A stretch of DNA of 34,681 nt from assembly GCA_964471435.1 (NCBI GenBank), contig CAYYGA010000013.1, forward strand, positions 1-34,681, given 5' to 3'. Origin of the DNA: Facklamia sp964471435 (GTDB lineage Bacteria; Bacillota; Bacilli; Lactobacillales; Aerococcaceae). Of the stretch, positions 16,155 to 24,794 are shown piece after piece. The notes under the pieces were generated by a model. It was not told the origin of the DNA, did not search any database, and saw only the letters and a program-made list of their open reading frames with translations. Position numbers and translations under genes: made by a program. Numbering within the stretch: the stretch's first letter is position 1; each line of letters starts with the position of its first letter.

Positions 16155-17121
16155 TAATAAAGATATATTATTAAGTGTTAAGGATTTAACGAAATATTTC
16201 CCTACTAAAGCAGGAGATTTAAAAGCGGTTGACGGCTTGAGTTTTGATATCAAGCGAGGAGAGACACTGGGACTTGTAGGTGAGTCCGGCTGTGGAAAAT
16301 CCACTGTGGGACGGGCTATTATACGTCTTCATGAACCAACATCTGGTCATGTACTTTTGGAAGGACAAGATGTTGCACAATATAAGAGTCGAGAAGACAT
16401 TAATCGAATCAGGCTGGATATGCAAATTGTTTTCCAAGATCCTTATTCATCATTAAATCCTAGAATGAGTACATTTGATTTGATTGCCGATCCGGCAAGA
16501 GTCAATCATCTCTACAAGAGCAATGAAGAATTGGAAAGGGCTGTCTATGAAATGATGGACACAGTAGGCTTAAAACATACTGTGGCAGATTCATTTCCTC
16601 ATGAACTGGACGGAGGAAGTCGTCAGCGAATAGGGATAGCCAGAGCGCTTATTCTTAAGCCGAAGTTTATCGTTTTAGATGAACCGGTATCTGCTTTAGA
16701 CGTATCTGTTCAAGCTCAGGTGTTAAACTTAATGGACAGACTGCAAGATGAGTTTGACTTAACCTATTTATTTATTTCTCATGACTTATCTGTAGTCCGT
16801 CATATTAGTGACCGGGTGGCGGTAATGTATTTAGGACAAATAGTAGAATTGGCAGATTATGATGTATTGTTCAAGAATCCATTACATCCTTATACAAAGG
16901 CGTTATTATCAGCAATTCCTATACCTAAATACGGAGTAAAAGGCGAGCGTATTGTACTTGAAGGTGACGTACCTAGTCCAGTTAATCCTCCAGAAGGATG
17001 CCGCTTCGCCAACCGAGTTCCTTGGATTCCTGCTGAATATCATGAGGAACATCCTGAACTTCGAGAAGTTGAACCGGGACACTGGGTTCGTTGTACCTGT
17101 TATCAATATGATATGGCTTAA
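16141..17121 (+). CDS. Opp/Dpp-type ABC ATPase, OppF family, with LDGGS signature
   Basis: The 326-residue ATPase has Walker A GESGCGKST (47-55), Q-loop FQDP, Walker B FIVLDEP (177-182) and switch His in FISHDLS. The signature that is normally LSGGQ reads LDGGS (residues 156-160, bases 16606-16620), followed by the normal RQRIGIARAL. The cysteine motif is also reduced: only the first Cys remains in GCRFANRVPW. I recall LDGGR-like signatures in a subgroup of Opp-type ATPases, so this may mark a clade and not a defect. ATG at 16141 is chosen by AGGAAGG at 16132-16138, with TTG at 16147 as the alternative. It ends the operon, before a strong terminator. Confidence 0.9.
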   Translation: MRLDNNKDILLSVKDLTKYFPTKAGDLKAVDGLSFDIKRGETLGLVGESGCGKSTVGRAIIRLHEPTSGHVLLEGQDVAQYKSREDINRIRLDMQIVFQDPYSSLNPRMSTFDLIADPARVNHLYKSNEELERAVYEMMDTVGLKHTVADSFPHELDGGSRQRIGIARALILKPKFIVLDEPVSALDVSVQAQVLNLMDRLQDEFDLTYLFISHDLSVVRHISDRVAVMYLGQIVELADYDVLFKNPLHPYTKALLSAIPIPKYGVKGERIVLEGDVPSPVNPPEGCRFANRVPWIPAEYHEEHPELREVEPGHWVRCTCYQYDMA

Positions 17122-17170
17122 CATGAAAACTTGATCTAAGAGTGCCTAATAAAACGATTCAAAACAAAAT

Positions 17171-17214
17171 AAAACCGCCAAAAACACTGTTAATCAAGTG
17201 TGATTGGCGGTTTT
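17171..17214. terminator. Bidirectional terminator
   Basis: An 11-bp perfect stem (17171-17181 and 17204-17214) has an inner 4-bp CACT/AGTG stem and flanking A and T runs. It closes the Opp-type operon and the convergent AraC-type gene. Confidence 0.85.
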
Positions 17215-17259
17215 CCGCTTTAATCAAACTGCATTATATCCACTCAATGAGTTAGATGG

Positions 17260-18093
17260 TTATTTGTTGTCTGAGTGGTTTTTACGATAATTTGAAGGGC
17301 TGATTCCTACAATGCGTTTAAAGTTTTTTGAAAAAAGTAACTGGTCGGTGTATCCGACTGCCACTGCTACTTCTTTAATTTGAATGCGAGTGCCAGTTAA
17401 TAATGTTTTTGCCTGTTCCATCTTTTTGAACATTAAATACTGTTGAGGGGATATAGAGTATCTTTCTTTAAACAAACGATATAAATAAGAGCGGCTGATG
17501 CCTACATAGTTTGCTATTTCGGCTATTTGCAAATCTCTTGAATAATTGTTGGAAATATAATCATGAGCGATTTCTGCATACGTTTGTTCTACATAGGAGT
17601 TTTCATTGATTGATTCTTGTGGGAATTCAAGGCAGATATAATAAAGTAATTCATACAATTTATGGAAAAACCAAATATCATAATTTGTTCGATCTTGTTC
17701 TGAAAGACTATCTGCAATAATTTCTTTCATTGTGCCGGCGACCTTGCTGTGAGGAGTATAATCGAAAATCATTTCAGATTCTAAAGTTGAACGTTGAATG
17801 AGTTTTTTAAATCGTTCACCGCTTAAACCCAGCCAATAATACTTCCAATGGCCGTCAGTAGGGTAATACTTGACTTGATTACCTTTTCGCAGGATAAAAC
17901 CTTGATTAGGACCTAAGGAATACGTTTTATTATTAATCTCAAACTTACCATAACCTTCTTCAATATAATGAATAACATAATTTTGAAATACGGTATATTC
18001 ATAAATGATTTTTTCAGTATATAATTGATAACCGACTTCATCTAAATTCATTTCGGAGTGTTTAATTTGATACTTTATTAATTTTCTATCCAT
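17260..18093 (-). CDS. AraC-family regulator, MsmR/RafR-like (alpha-galactoside operon)
   Basis: The protein has 277 residues from the second of two adjacent ATGs, which sits 5 bp from GGAGG at 18099-18104; the first ATG (18096) leaves only 2 bp. An N-terminal cupin-type sensor (about 35-110, with VIHYIEEGYGKFEINNKTY and WKYYWLGLSG) matches the sensors of MsmR/RafR-type sugar regulators. The C-terminal double helix-turn-helix (about 180-270) has ISRSYLYRLFKERYSISPQQYL and VGYTDQLLFSKNFKRIVG. It is divergent from the binding protein, permease and alpha-galactosidase operon. The expected role is activation by an alpha-galactoside such as melibiose or raffinose. The target promoter has TATACT but a poor -35, as expected for an activated promoter. 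Confidence 0.87.
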   Translation of the reverse strand: MDRKLIKYQIKHSEMNLDEVGYQLYTEKIIYEYTVFQNYVIHYIEEGYGKFEINNKTYSLGPNQGFILRKGNQVKYYPTDGHWKYYWLGLSGERFKKLIQRSTLESEMIFDYTPHSKVAGTMKEIIADSLSEQDRTNYDIWFFHKLYELLYYICLEFPQESINENSYVEQTYAEIAHDYISNNYSRDLQIAEIANYVGISRSYLYRLFKERYSISPQQYLMFKKMEQAKTLLTGTRIQIKEVAVAVGYTDQLLFSKNFKRIVGISPSNYRKNHSDNK

Positions 18094-18167
18094 CATTTCC
18101 TCCTATCTATGCATCATATTAACATAAATATATGCCATTTTGATATGTATTTAAGCTATAGTTGTGT

Positions 18168-18195
18168 TATACTTCAATTATAAAAACGTTTACAA
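18168..18195 (+). promoter_or_regulatory. -10 box and cre of the alpha-galactoside operon
   Basis: TATACT at 18168-18173 is the best -10, with no good -35 at 16-18 bp. Positions 18180-18195 match the cre consensus WTGNNARCGNWWWCAW at 15 of 16 (A instead of the first G), covering the expected transcription start. This suggests MsmR-type activation plus CcpA repression. Confidence 0.6.
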
Positions 18196-18212
18196 AAGAA
18201 AGGAAGTAATGT

Positions 18213-19493
18213 ATGAAAAAGAGTTTTAAAGTCTTTATCTCGTTCCTTATGGTTGCAAGTGTTTTTGTAGGTCTTACACCTGCCAAGTCACCCGCTGTGA
18301 ATGCTCAAGAAGAAGTCACTGTTTGGGCCTGGGATCCTCAGTTTAATATTCGTGCTTTAGAAATTGCCCGTGATATTTATTTAGAGGAAAATCCTGATTT
18401 TAATTTAAATATTGTTGAAAGTGCGCAGGCAGACATTGTTCAACGGCTAAATACCTCATTATCAGCAGGTGTTACCGAAGGACTACCGGATATAGTTTTA
18501 ATTGAAGATTACCGTGCTCAAAGTTTCTTGACAGCTTTCCCTGATTCGTTCTTCCCATTGACAGATTATTTTGAACAAGATGACTTTGCTGCTTACAAAA
18601 TGGAAGCGACAGCCATCGATGGAGAAAACTATGCGATTCCTTTTGATACAGGTGTAACAGGTCTTTATGTACGAACTGATGTTTTAGAAGAAGCAGGCTA
18701 CACAGTAGAAGACGTTACAAATATTAGCTGGTTTGAGTTGAATGAAATAGGTAAAACGGTTTATGAAACAACCGGTGTTAAACTCTTCTCAATCGACTTT
18801 AATGATTTAGGAATGATCCGTGCGATGATCAACTCCAGTGGTGAGTGGTATACAGGAGAGGATGGAGTTTCGCCAACTTTAGCTGATAATGAAGCTCTAA
18901 AAGAAGGTTTCACTGTTGTTAAAGAAGCACATGAAGCAGATTTGGTAAATGTACATGCGGATTGGGCCCAAATGGTTCAAGCTTTTAATACCGGCTTAGT
19001 TTGGACAGTTCCGCAGGGGAACTGGATTACGCCTTCGATTACTGCCGCTGAAGACCAATCGGGCATGTGGGCTGTTGTTCCTTGGCCAGTTCAAGATGTA
19101 GAAGGATCTGTTCATGCCTCAAACTTAGGTGGCTCTTCCTTCTATGTGTTAAATAACGATCGATCTGAAGCTGCAGCTGAATTTCTGGCAGCAACAATCG
19201 GATCAAGTGAAGAGTTCTATACTCAGGCTATGTCTGAAATTGGTGCTTTAGGTACTTATACGCCAATGTTGGAAACTGATCTTTATGACCAGGAAGTTGA
19301 ATTCTTTGGCGGACAGCAAATTTATTCTGATTTTGCAGCCTGGGCTGAAGAAATTCCAGCTTTAAACTATGGTATTCATACTTATGCGATTGAAGATATT
19401 GTAGTGAACGCTTTCCAGCAGTTTTTATCAGGCGGGGAATTAGATCAAGTGTTACAAGATGCTCAATCTCAAGCTGAAAACCAATTAAATTAG
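18213..19493 (+). CDS. ABC transporter extracellular sugar-binding protein (CUT1, MsmE/RafE-like)
   Basis: The 426-residue binding subunit has a long signal peptide (residues 1-31, ending VNA before QEE) and no lipobox cysteine. The mature part starts EEVTVWAWDPQFN and contains GLPDIVLIEDYRAQ, AIPFDTGVTGLYVRTDVLEEAGY and a TVPQGNWI segment near residue 270, typical of family 1 sugar-binding proteins. ATG at 18213 follows AAAGGAAG. It leads an operon with two permeases and is followed by a GH36 alpha-galactosidase. The predicted ligands are alpha-galactosides such as melibiose, raffinose or stachyose, as for MsmE and RafE, but the ligand rests on context. Confidence 0.85.
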   Translation: MKKSFKVFISFLMVASVFVGLTPAKSPAVNAQEEVTVWAWDPQFNIRALEIARDIYLEENPDFNLNIVESAQADIVQRLNTSLSAGVTEGLPDIVLIEDYRAQSFLTAFPDSFFPLTDYFEQDDFAAYKMEATAIDGENYAIPFDTGVTGLYVRTDVLEEAGYTVEDVTNISWFELNEIGKTVYETTGVKLFSIDFNDLGMIRAMINSSGEWYTGEDGVSPTLADNEALKEGFTVVKEAHEADLVNVHADWAQMVQAFNTGLVWTVPQGNWITPSITAAEDQSGMWAVVPWPVQDVEGSVHASNLGGSSFYVLNNDRSEAAAEFLAATIGSSEEFYTQAMSEIGALGTYTPMLETDLYDQEVEFFGGQQIYSDFAAWAEEIPALNYGIHTYAIEDIVVNAFQQFLSGGELDQVLQDAQSQAENQLN

Positions 19494-19522
19494 TTAATTA
19501 ACGGTTATCAAACTTATTTATT

Positions 19523-19556
19523 AAAGGCCAAGTATAGGAAATTATATTTGGCCTTT
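19523..19556 (+). terminator. Terminator-like hairpin between binding protein and permeases
   Basis: A 9-bp stem (AAAGGCCAA at 19523-19531, TTGGCCTTT at 19548-19556) is followed by a run of Ts. It lies between the binding-protein stop (19493) and the permease start (19580), the third such case in this window. Confidence 0.75.
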
Positions 19557-19579
19557 TTTTATTAAAGGGAGGCGAGATT

Positions 19580-20452
19580 ATGATTTCTGCAAAGAGCAGA
19601 AATAGAGTAGGTCTAGCTTTTGTATTAATCCCTGCTCTTCTAATTGTATTGTTTTATTTTTATCCAATGCTAAGAGCCTTTATCTTATCTTTGCAAAGTG
19701 GAACAGGTAATAATTTAAACTTTGTAGGACTGGATAACTATAAACGTTTACTCAATGACCCGGTTTTTATAGAAGCTTTTAAAAATAGTGTTATTTATCT
19801 TATTTTCCAAGTACCTATCATGGTTGTTTTAGCGATGTTTTTTGCGGTTGTTTTGAATGATAAGACTTTGAAATTTAAAGGTATTTTTAGAACAATTGTC
19901 TATTTACCATCAGTTACCTCTTTAGTAGCCTATTCATTAGTATTCAAATACATTTTTTCTACTAATGGAATTGTCAATCAGTTATTAGTTAATTTCAGTC
20001 TGATAGACTCACCGATACTTTGGCTGTCGCATCCTGTATGGGCAAAAGTAGTAATTATTATAGCGATTACTTGGCGGTGGACTGGATATAATATGATCTT
20101 TTTCTTAGCTGCTTTGCAAAATATCGATCCCGGTATTTATGAAGCTGCTGATATTGACGGGGCCTCCAAAGTCACGAAATTCTTTAGAATTACCGCACCT
20201 TTGCTGCGACCTGTTATTTTATTTACCACTATTACTTCCACTATCGGTACACTTCAGTTGTTTGATGAGACGATGAACATTACTCAAGGGGGACCCGGTA
20301 ATGCAACGATTACTTTGTCTCAATATATTTATGACTTAGGATTTAAGTACACCCCTGATTTTGGCTATGCTGCTGCTGTATCCTTTGTGGTGGCGGTTGT
20401 TATTATGACTGTTTCGAGTATTCAATTGATTGTAGGTGGCAAGGATGGCTAA
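19580..20452 (+). CDS. CUT1 sugar ABC permease, MsmF-like
   Basis: The 290-residue permease begins with a membrane segment (LAFVLIPALLIVLFYFYPMLRAF) and carries the family VGLDNYKRLLNDPVF stretch. The EAA loop (YEAADIDGASKVTKFFRITAPLLRP) and GGPGNATITLSQYIYDLGF complete it. ATG at 19580 follows GGGAGGCGAG. Its last codons overlap the next permease gene by 8 bp, so the two are translationally coupled. This is the MalF-type half of the pore. There is no ATPase in the operon. Confidence 0.92.
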   Translation: MISAKSRNRVGLAFVLIPALLIVLFYFYPMLRAFILSLQSGTGNNLNFVGLDNYKRLLNDPVFIEAFKNSVIYLIFQVPIMVVLAMFFAVVLNDKTLKFKGIFRTIVYLPSVTSLVAYSLVFKYIFSTNGIVNQLLVNFSLIDSPILWLSHPVWAKVVIIIAITWRWTGYNMIFFLAALQNIDPGIYEAADIDGASKVTKFFRITAPLLRPVILFTTITSTIGTLQLFDETMNITQGGPGNATITLSQYIYDLGFKYTPDFGYAAAVSFVVAVVIMTVSSIQLIVGGKDG

Positions 20453-21269
20453 GAGAAATAAAATAATTACTTACTTATTTTTAATTCTTATGTCGATTGT
20501 GTTTGCCTTTCCTTTTTACTTTTTAATTGTAAGTGCAACGAATACCAGTTTTGACGTAACGAGTGGCAGACTGCTGCCCGGTACCGCATTAGCGGAGAAT
20601 TGGAATTCTTTAATGGCTCAAACAAATCTGTTGCGAGCATTTATAAATTCGGCAGTGATTGCCTTTTTCCAAACATCACTTTCTTTACTCTTATCTTCAA
20701 TGGCAGGGTATGCTTTTGAAGTTTATCGTTCCAAAGCGAGTGATTTCATATTTAATATGCTGCTCTTATCAATGATGATTCCTTTTGCAGCAATAATTAT
20801 CCCCTTATTTCAATTGTTTGGCTTATTTGGTAATATATCATCTTCAGTGGGAATTAATTCTTTTGCCTCTGTTTATTTACCTTATATTTCAACGGCTTTT
20901 CTTATTTTCTTTTTCCGGCAGAATACAAAAATGTTTTCTAAGGAATTATTAGAAGCAGGTCGTATAGATGGCTTATCTGAACTTGGCTTGTTTTTTAGAA
21001 TTTATATGCCAACCATGAAAAACACTTATGCAGCAGCTGCCATCATTGCTTTCATGAATAGTTGGAATAACTTTTTATGGCCGTTGATTACTTTACTGTC
21101 ACCGGATAAACAAACGATTCCTTTACTTTTATCCAATTTAGGTGCCAGTTATTCACCCGATTACGGTATGATGATGTTGGCCATCTTAATTTCAATGGTT
21201 CCTACCTTAATTATTTTCTTCTTATTACAAAAATATTTTGTAGAAGGAATGTTAGGGTCTGTAAAATAA
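20445..21269 (+). CDS. CUT1 sugar ABC permease, MsmG-like
   Basis: The 274-residue MalG-type permease starts at ATG 20445, with AGGTGG at 20434-20439 giving the right spacing; an upstream in-frame GTG at 20436 is less likely. Six membrane segments are visible, beginning ITYLFLILMSIVFAFPFYFLI, and the EAA loop is LEAGRIDGLSELGLFFRIYMP. It ends QKYFVEGMLGSVK, the family-typical C-terminus. It overlaps the upstream permease by 8 bp. A terminator-like hairpin follows, so the alpha-galactosidase after it may be expressed at a lower level. Confidence 0.92.
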   Translation: MAKRNKIITYLFLILMSIVFAFPFYFLIVSATNTSFDVTSGRLLPGTALAENWNSLMAQTNLLRAFINSAVIAFFQTSLSLLLSSMAGYAFEVYRSKASDFIFNMLLLSMMIPFAAIIIPLFQLFGLFGNISSSVGINSFASVYLPYISTAFLIFFFRQNTKMFSKELLEAGRIDGLSELGLFFRIYMPTMKNTYAAAAIIAFMNSWNNFLWPLITLLSPDKQTIPLLLSNLGASYSPDYGMMMLAILISMVPTLIIFFLLQKYFVEGMLGSVK

Positions 21270-21284
21270 GTTTAATATAAAACG

Positions 21285-21312
21285 GTCTTAATTTTACTTG
21301 TAAAATTGAGAC
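21285..21312 (+). terminator. Terminator-like hairpin before the alpha-galactosidase gene
   Basis: A long stem (arms 21285-21297 and 21300-21312, one T-G pair, top pair probably open) is followed by TTTGTTTTTTT. It lies between the MsmG-like permease and the alpha-galactosidase start at 21338. No promoter is evident after it, so partial read-through is likely. Confidence 0.7.
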
Positions 21313-21337
21313 TTTGTTTTTTTAGAGAGGGATTCTT

Positions 21338-23503
21338 ATGGCAATATATAAAAAAGACAATTTATTTTATCTCGTTAATGATTATGTAAGTTTGATTATT
21401 GAAGAACGCGAAGGCTATTTATTTACTAAACATTTCGGTGGGCCGATTCGGGAGTATCATTATTCTAACACGGTAAATGAAATAGATCATTCATTTTCGC
21501 CGAACCCTACTTTAAAGGATCGAACTTTTTCCTTAGATACACAGCGCAATTTAATCGGCCAATGGGGCAGGGGGGATTTTAGAAAACCTTCAATCATATT
21601 AAGGCATACCAATAACATGACTACCGAATTTAAGTATTTAGATTATACTATTCAAAATGAAAACCTCACTCTTGAAGGACTACCAGCTCCTTATGCAGGA
21701 TCAGGCGAGGCTGAAACATTAATCATTCATTTGGCTGACAGTGTATTGGATTTGCAGTTGAATCTGTATTATACCCTCTATAAAGATTCAAACACTATTG
21801 GTCTCTATAAAGAATTAATAAATAATTCAGAAGAAGAAGTCATTATTGAAAAAATCCATTCTTTTATTTTAGATGCTCCTAAAGGAGATTATGATGCAAT
21901 AACGTTTAACGGTGCCTATGGACGTGAAAAGTTGGTCCAGCGTCAAGAAGTCAAGCAGGGTTACTATGAGCACAGTTCTTCCAGGGGGGCCTCAGGGCAT
22001 GGACATACACCGTCGATTATATTAGCCGATCAAGCTACGACAGATTATGACGGGGAAGTCGTCATGCTTCAATTAATGTATAGTGGTAATTTTCAAGCCT
22101 ACGTTCAATCCAATCAATTGCAGGAAGTCCGGCTGGGGATTGGCATTAACGAAGAACATTTTTCATGGTCCTTAAAATCAAAAGACAGTTTCCAAACACC
22201 GGTCGCCTTGCTTTCCCATTCTAATAAAGGACTAAATGATCTGACACAATCTAATCATGACTTTATCCGCCGGCATGTCCTGCCGCCAAAATTCTCGCAG
22301 TCGCTGCGTCCGATTTTAATTAATAATTGGGAAGCTACCTATTTTAACTTCAACCGCGATAAATTAGTTGAATTAATTGATACGGCAGCCGATGTGGGGA
22401 TTGAGCTGTTCGTCTTAGATGACGGCTGGTTCGGTCAACGAAGTGATGACTACCGGGCATTGGGAGACTGGATAATTAATGAAGAAAAATTGGGAGGTCC
22501 TTTGACTAGTCTGATTGAATATGTGCATAGTAAAAATATGAAGTTTGGTATTTGGATAGAACCTGAAATGATTTCTGAAGACAGTGAACTCTACCGCCAG
22601 CATCCGGAATGGGTGATCCGTCTGCCACACCGGCCACACACTTTTTCACGCAGTCAATTAGTACTGGATCTTTCGAATAGAGAAGTTCTGGACTTTCTTA
22701 AAAAGACTTTCGATGAGCTGCTTTGTAATTATGATGTTGATTATGTGAAATGGGATATGAACCGTAACATCACTGATATTGGAAACGGGATCAGTGTCGA
22801 GGAAACACTGATGCAGACTCACAAGCATATGTTGGGTGTTTATGAACTGATGTCGTTTTTAACTGAAAAGCATGAAGATGTTTTATTTGAATCATGTGCC
22901 GGTGGGGGCGGAAGAAACGATCTGGGGGTTATGAGATATTTCCCGCAAGTCTGGATCAGCGATAATACAGACGCGGTCGAACGGATAAAAATTCAAACGG
23001 GCCACAGTTTCTTGTATCCAGCTATCACAATGGGCTCTCATGTTTCTGATGTGCCGAATCATCAGATGAATCGGATGACACCTTTAGAAACACGGGGTCA
23101 TATCGCTATGATGGGTAATTTAGGCTATGAACTGGATTTAACATTATATAATAATGAAGAATTGGCGGTTATCAAGCAGCAGATAGCTAATTATAAACAG
23201 ATAAGACCTATCATCCAATTGGGTAAATTGACGCGTTTAATCAGCAGTTACAATAACGCCAATGAAGTTGCCATGCAGTATTCCTATCAGGAAGAAATAA
23301 TCTTAGTTTATGCCCGGGTATTGTCTATGATTGAAATTGGTGAAACGACTGTAAAATTAAAAGGTGTTGACGAAAAAGCACATTATATTGAACTGGGAAC
23401 AGGCCACCGATACAGTGGGGCAGAGTTGAAATATGCCGGTTTAACAATGGCATTGCCGCGCGGAGACTTTTTATCCCAATTATTCCATTTCAAAAAAGTA
23501 TAA
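21338..23503 (+). CDS. Alpha-galactosidase, GH36
   Basis: The 721-residue enzyme removes alpha-1,6-linked galactose from melibiose, raffinose and related sugars. It has an N-terminal beta-sandwich (to about 320), a TIM barrel (about 325-640, with FVLDDGWFGQRSDD and FGIWIEPEMISEDS) and a C-terminal beta domain. The nucleophile is Asp473 in VKWDMNR and the acid/base lies in SDNTDA (541-546). Length and motifs fit the tetrameric bacterial subgroup (AgaA, RafA, MelA of lactobacilli). No signal peptide is present, so it acts in the cytoplasm on imported sugar. ATG at 21338 follows AGAGAGGGA. The galK start is 97 bp downstream, so galactose release and phosphorylation may be co-expressed. Confidence 0.95.
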   Translation: MAIYKKDNLFYLVNDYVSLIIEEREGYLFTKHFGGPIREYHYSNTVNEIDHSFSPNPTLKDRTFSLDTQRNLIGQWGRGDFRKPSIILRHTNNMTTEFKYLDYTIQNENLTLEGLPAPYAGSGEAETLIIHLADSVLDLQLNLYYTLYKDSNTIGLYKELINNSEEEVIIEKIHSFILDAPKGDYDAITFNGAYGREKLVQRQEVKQGYYEHSSSRGASGHGHTPSIILADQATTDYDGEVVMLQLMYSGNFQAYVQSNQLQEVRLGIGINEEHFSWSLKSKDSFQTPVALLSHSNKGLNDLTQSNHDFIRRHVLPPKFSQSLRPILINNWEATYFNFNRDKLVELIDTAADVGIELFVLDDGWFGQRSDDYRALGDWIINEEKLGGPLTSLIEYVHSKNMKFGIWIEPEMISEDSELYRQHPEWVIRLPHRPHTFSRSQLVLDLSNREVLDFLKKTFDELLCNYDVDYVKWDMNRNITDIGNGISVEETLMQTHKHMLGVYELMSFLTEKHEDVLFESCAGGGGRNDLGVMRYFPQVWISDNTDAVERIKIQTGHSFLYPAITMGSHVSDVPNHQMNRMTPLETRGHIAMMGNLGYELDLTLYNNEELAVIKQQIANYKQIRPIIQLGKLTRLISSYNNANEVAMQYSYQEEIILVYARVLSMIEIGETTVKLKGVDEKAHYIELGTGHRYSGAELKYAGLTMALPRGDFLSQLFHFKKV

Positions 23504-23599
23504 AATTAAAGCTTAAAGGCTGCTTGAGGTATTTAATAATAAGTCAGTCTCCTATATTATAGAAGTAACGTAGAAATCGAAAAGATAGGATGAAGATGA

Positions 23600-24775
23600 A
23601 TGGAGATCAATGAACTGAACCGAATTTTTGAAGAAAAATTTGGACGTCCTGCAGAAAAAAGTTTTTTTGCACCGGGACGGGTAAATCTAATTGGCGAACA
23701 TACTGATTATAATGGCGGTCATGTCTTTCCCTGCGCCATAACCCAGGGGACCTACGGAATCGTTGCCTTACGTAAAGATGAACTTGTGCGGGGAATTTCA
23801 CTTAATTTTGAAGAAGAGGGCCTCCGCAGTTTTAAATTAGATGAAGAATTGGCCTATGCCAAAGAGGATAGTTGGCTGAATTATCTTAAAGGAGTCATTA
23901 AATATATAAAAGAAATGACATCAGCACCTATAAAAGGCTTTGATATCTTAATATTTGGAGATATACCGAATGGTGCCGGCCTGTCATCCTCTTCTTCACT
24001 GGAGTTATTGATTGGAGTAATGGTGAATCAGTTAAACGGCCTTAATTTACCGCGCTTGGATTTAATCAAAATAGGACAAAAAGTAGAAAACCAATTCCTG
24101 GGTCTGCAAACAGGAATTATGGATCAATTTGTGATTGGAATGGGGAAAAAAGACCATGCTGTCTACTTGGATACAAACCAATTAGAGTATGAACTGGTGC
24201 CGGCTGACCTAGGCGAGTACGTCATCTTGATTATGAACACAAATAAGCGCCGTGAATTAACAACTTCTAAATATAATGAAAGACGCAGTCAATGTGAAGA
24301 AGCTTTGTCTTTACTTCAAAAAGAACTCTCTATCTCTTCTTTAGGCGAGTTGACTAATAAAACGTTTGAAGAGCATCGTCATTTAATTAATGATCAAATT
24401 TTAGAAGCAAGGGCCAAGCATGCAGTCTATGAAAACTCACGTACTCAAGAAGCTGTCAAATTTTTAAAAGCGGGTAATTTAAAAGCCTTCGGAGAGCTCT
24501 TAAATGAGTCTCATGTTTCTTTACGTGATGATTATGATGTAACAGGTGTTGAATTAGACACCTTAGTCGCATCAGCTTGGAAGCAGGCGGGTGTATTAGG
24601 AGCCCGTATGACCGGCGCCGGTATGGGAGGCTGTGCGATTGCGCTGGTGCATCAAGATCAGGTTAAAGAAATTGAAGAAGCTGTAGCTGAAGAGTATGAA
24701 GCGGAAATAGGATATGCTCCTTCCTTTTATATTGCTCGGATCGGTGACGGGGCCAAGGAATTGTCACTGACATAG
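23600..24775 (+). CDS. galK: Galactokinase
   Basis: The 391-residue GHMP-family kinase makes galactose-1-phosphate from galactose and ATP. It carries the galactokinase signature GRVNLIGEHTDYNGG (26-40), the phosphate-binding NGAGLSSSSSLE (124-135), catalytic Asp175 in GIMDQFVIG and the C-terminal MTGAGMGGCAI. Length is standard. ATG at 23600 follows a modest AGGA at 23587-23590. It heads galK-galT-galE. A weak TATATT lies at 23553-23558 with no good -35, so read-through from the alpha-galactosidase gene is likely. It serves the free galactose from GH36 and GH2 but is not needed for GH112-derived galactose-1-phosphate. Confidence 0.97.
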   Translation: MEINELNRIFEEKFGRPAEKSFFAPGRVNLIGEHTDYNGGHVFPCAITQGTYGIVALRKDELVRGISLNFEEEGLRSFKLDEELAYAKEDSWLNYLKGVIKYIKEMTSAPIKGFDILIFGDIPNGAGLSSSSSLELLIGVMVNQLNGLNLPRLDLIKIGQKVENQFLGLQTGIMDQFVIGMGKKDHAVYLDTNQLEYELVPADLGEYVILIMNTNKRRELTTSKYNERRSQCEEALSLLQKELSISSLGELTNKTFEEHRHLINDQILEARAKHAVYENSRTQEAVKFLKAGNLKAFGELLNESHVSLRDDYDVTGVELDTLVASAWKQAGVLGARMTGAGMGGCAIALVHQDQVKEIEEAVAEEYEAEIGYAPSFYIARIGDGAKELSLT

Positions 24776-24794
24776 TGGAGGAGGAAGGAAGAAA

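Noticed and set aside
22415..22639. Minus-strand 74-residue frame inside the alpha-galactosidase gene
   Set aside because: It is a shadow frame within a fully supported GH36 gene, with no ribosome site or recognisable domain.
23524..23558. Promoter of galK (TTGAGG and TATATT)
   Set aside because: The spacing is 23 bp, too long for a normal sigma-A promoter; read-through from the alpha-galactosidase gene is simpler.
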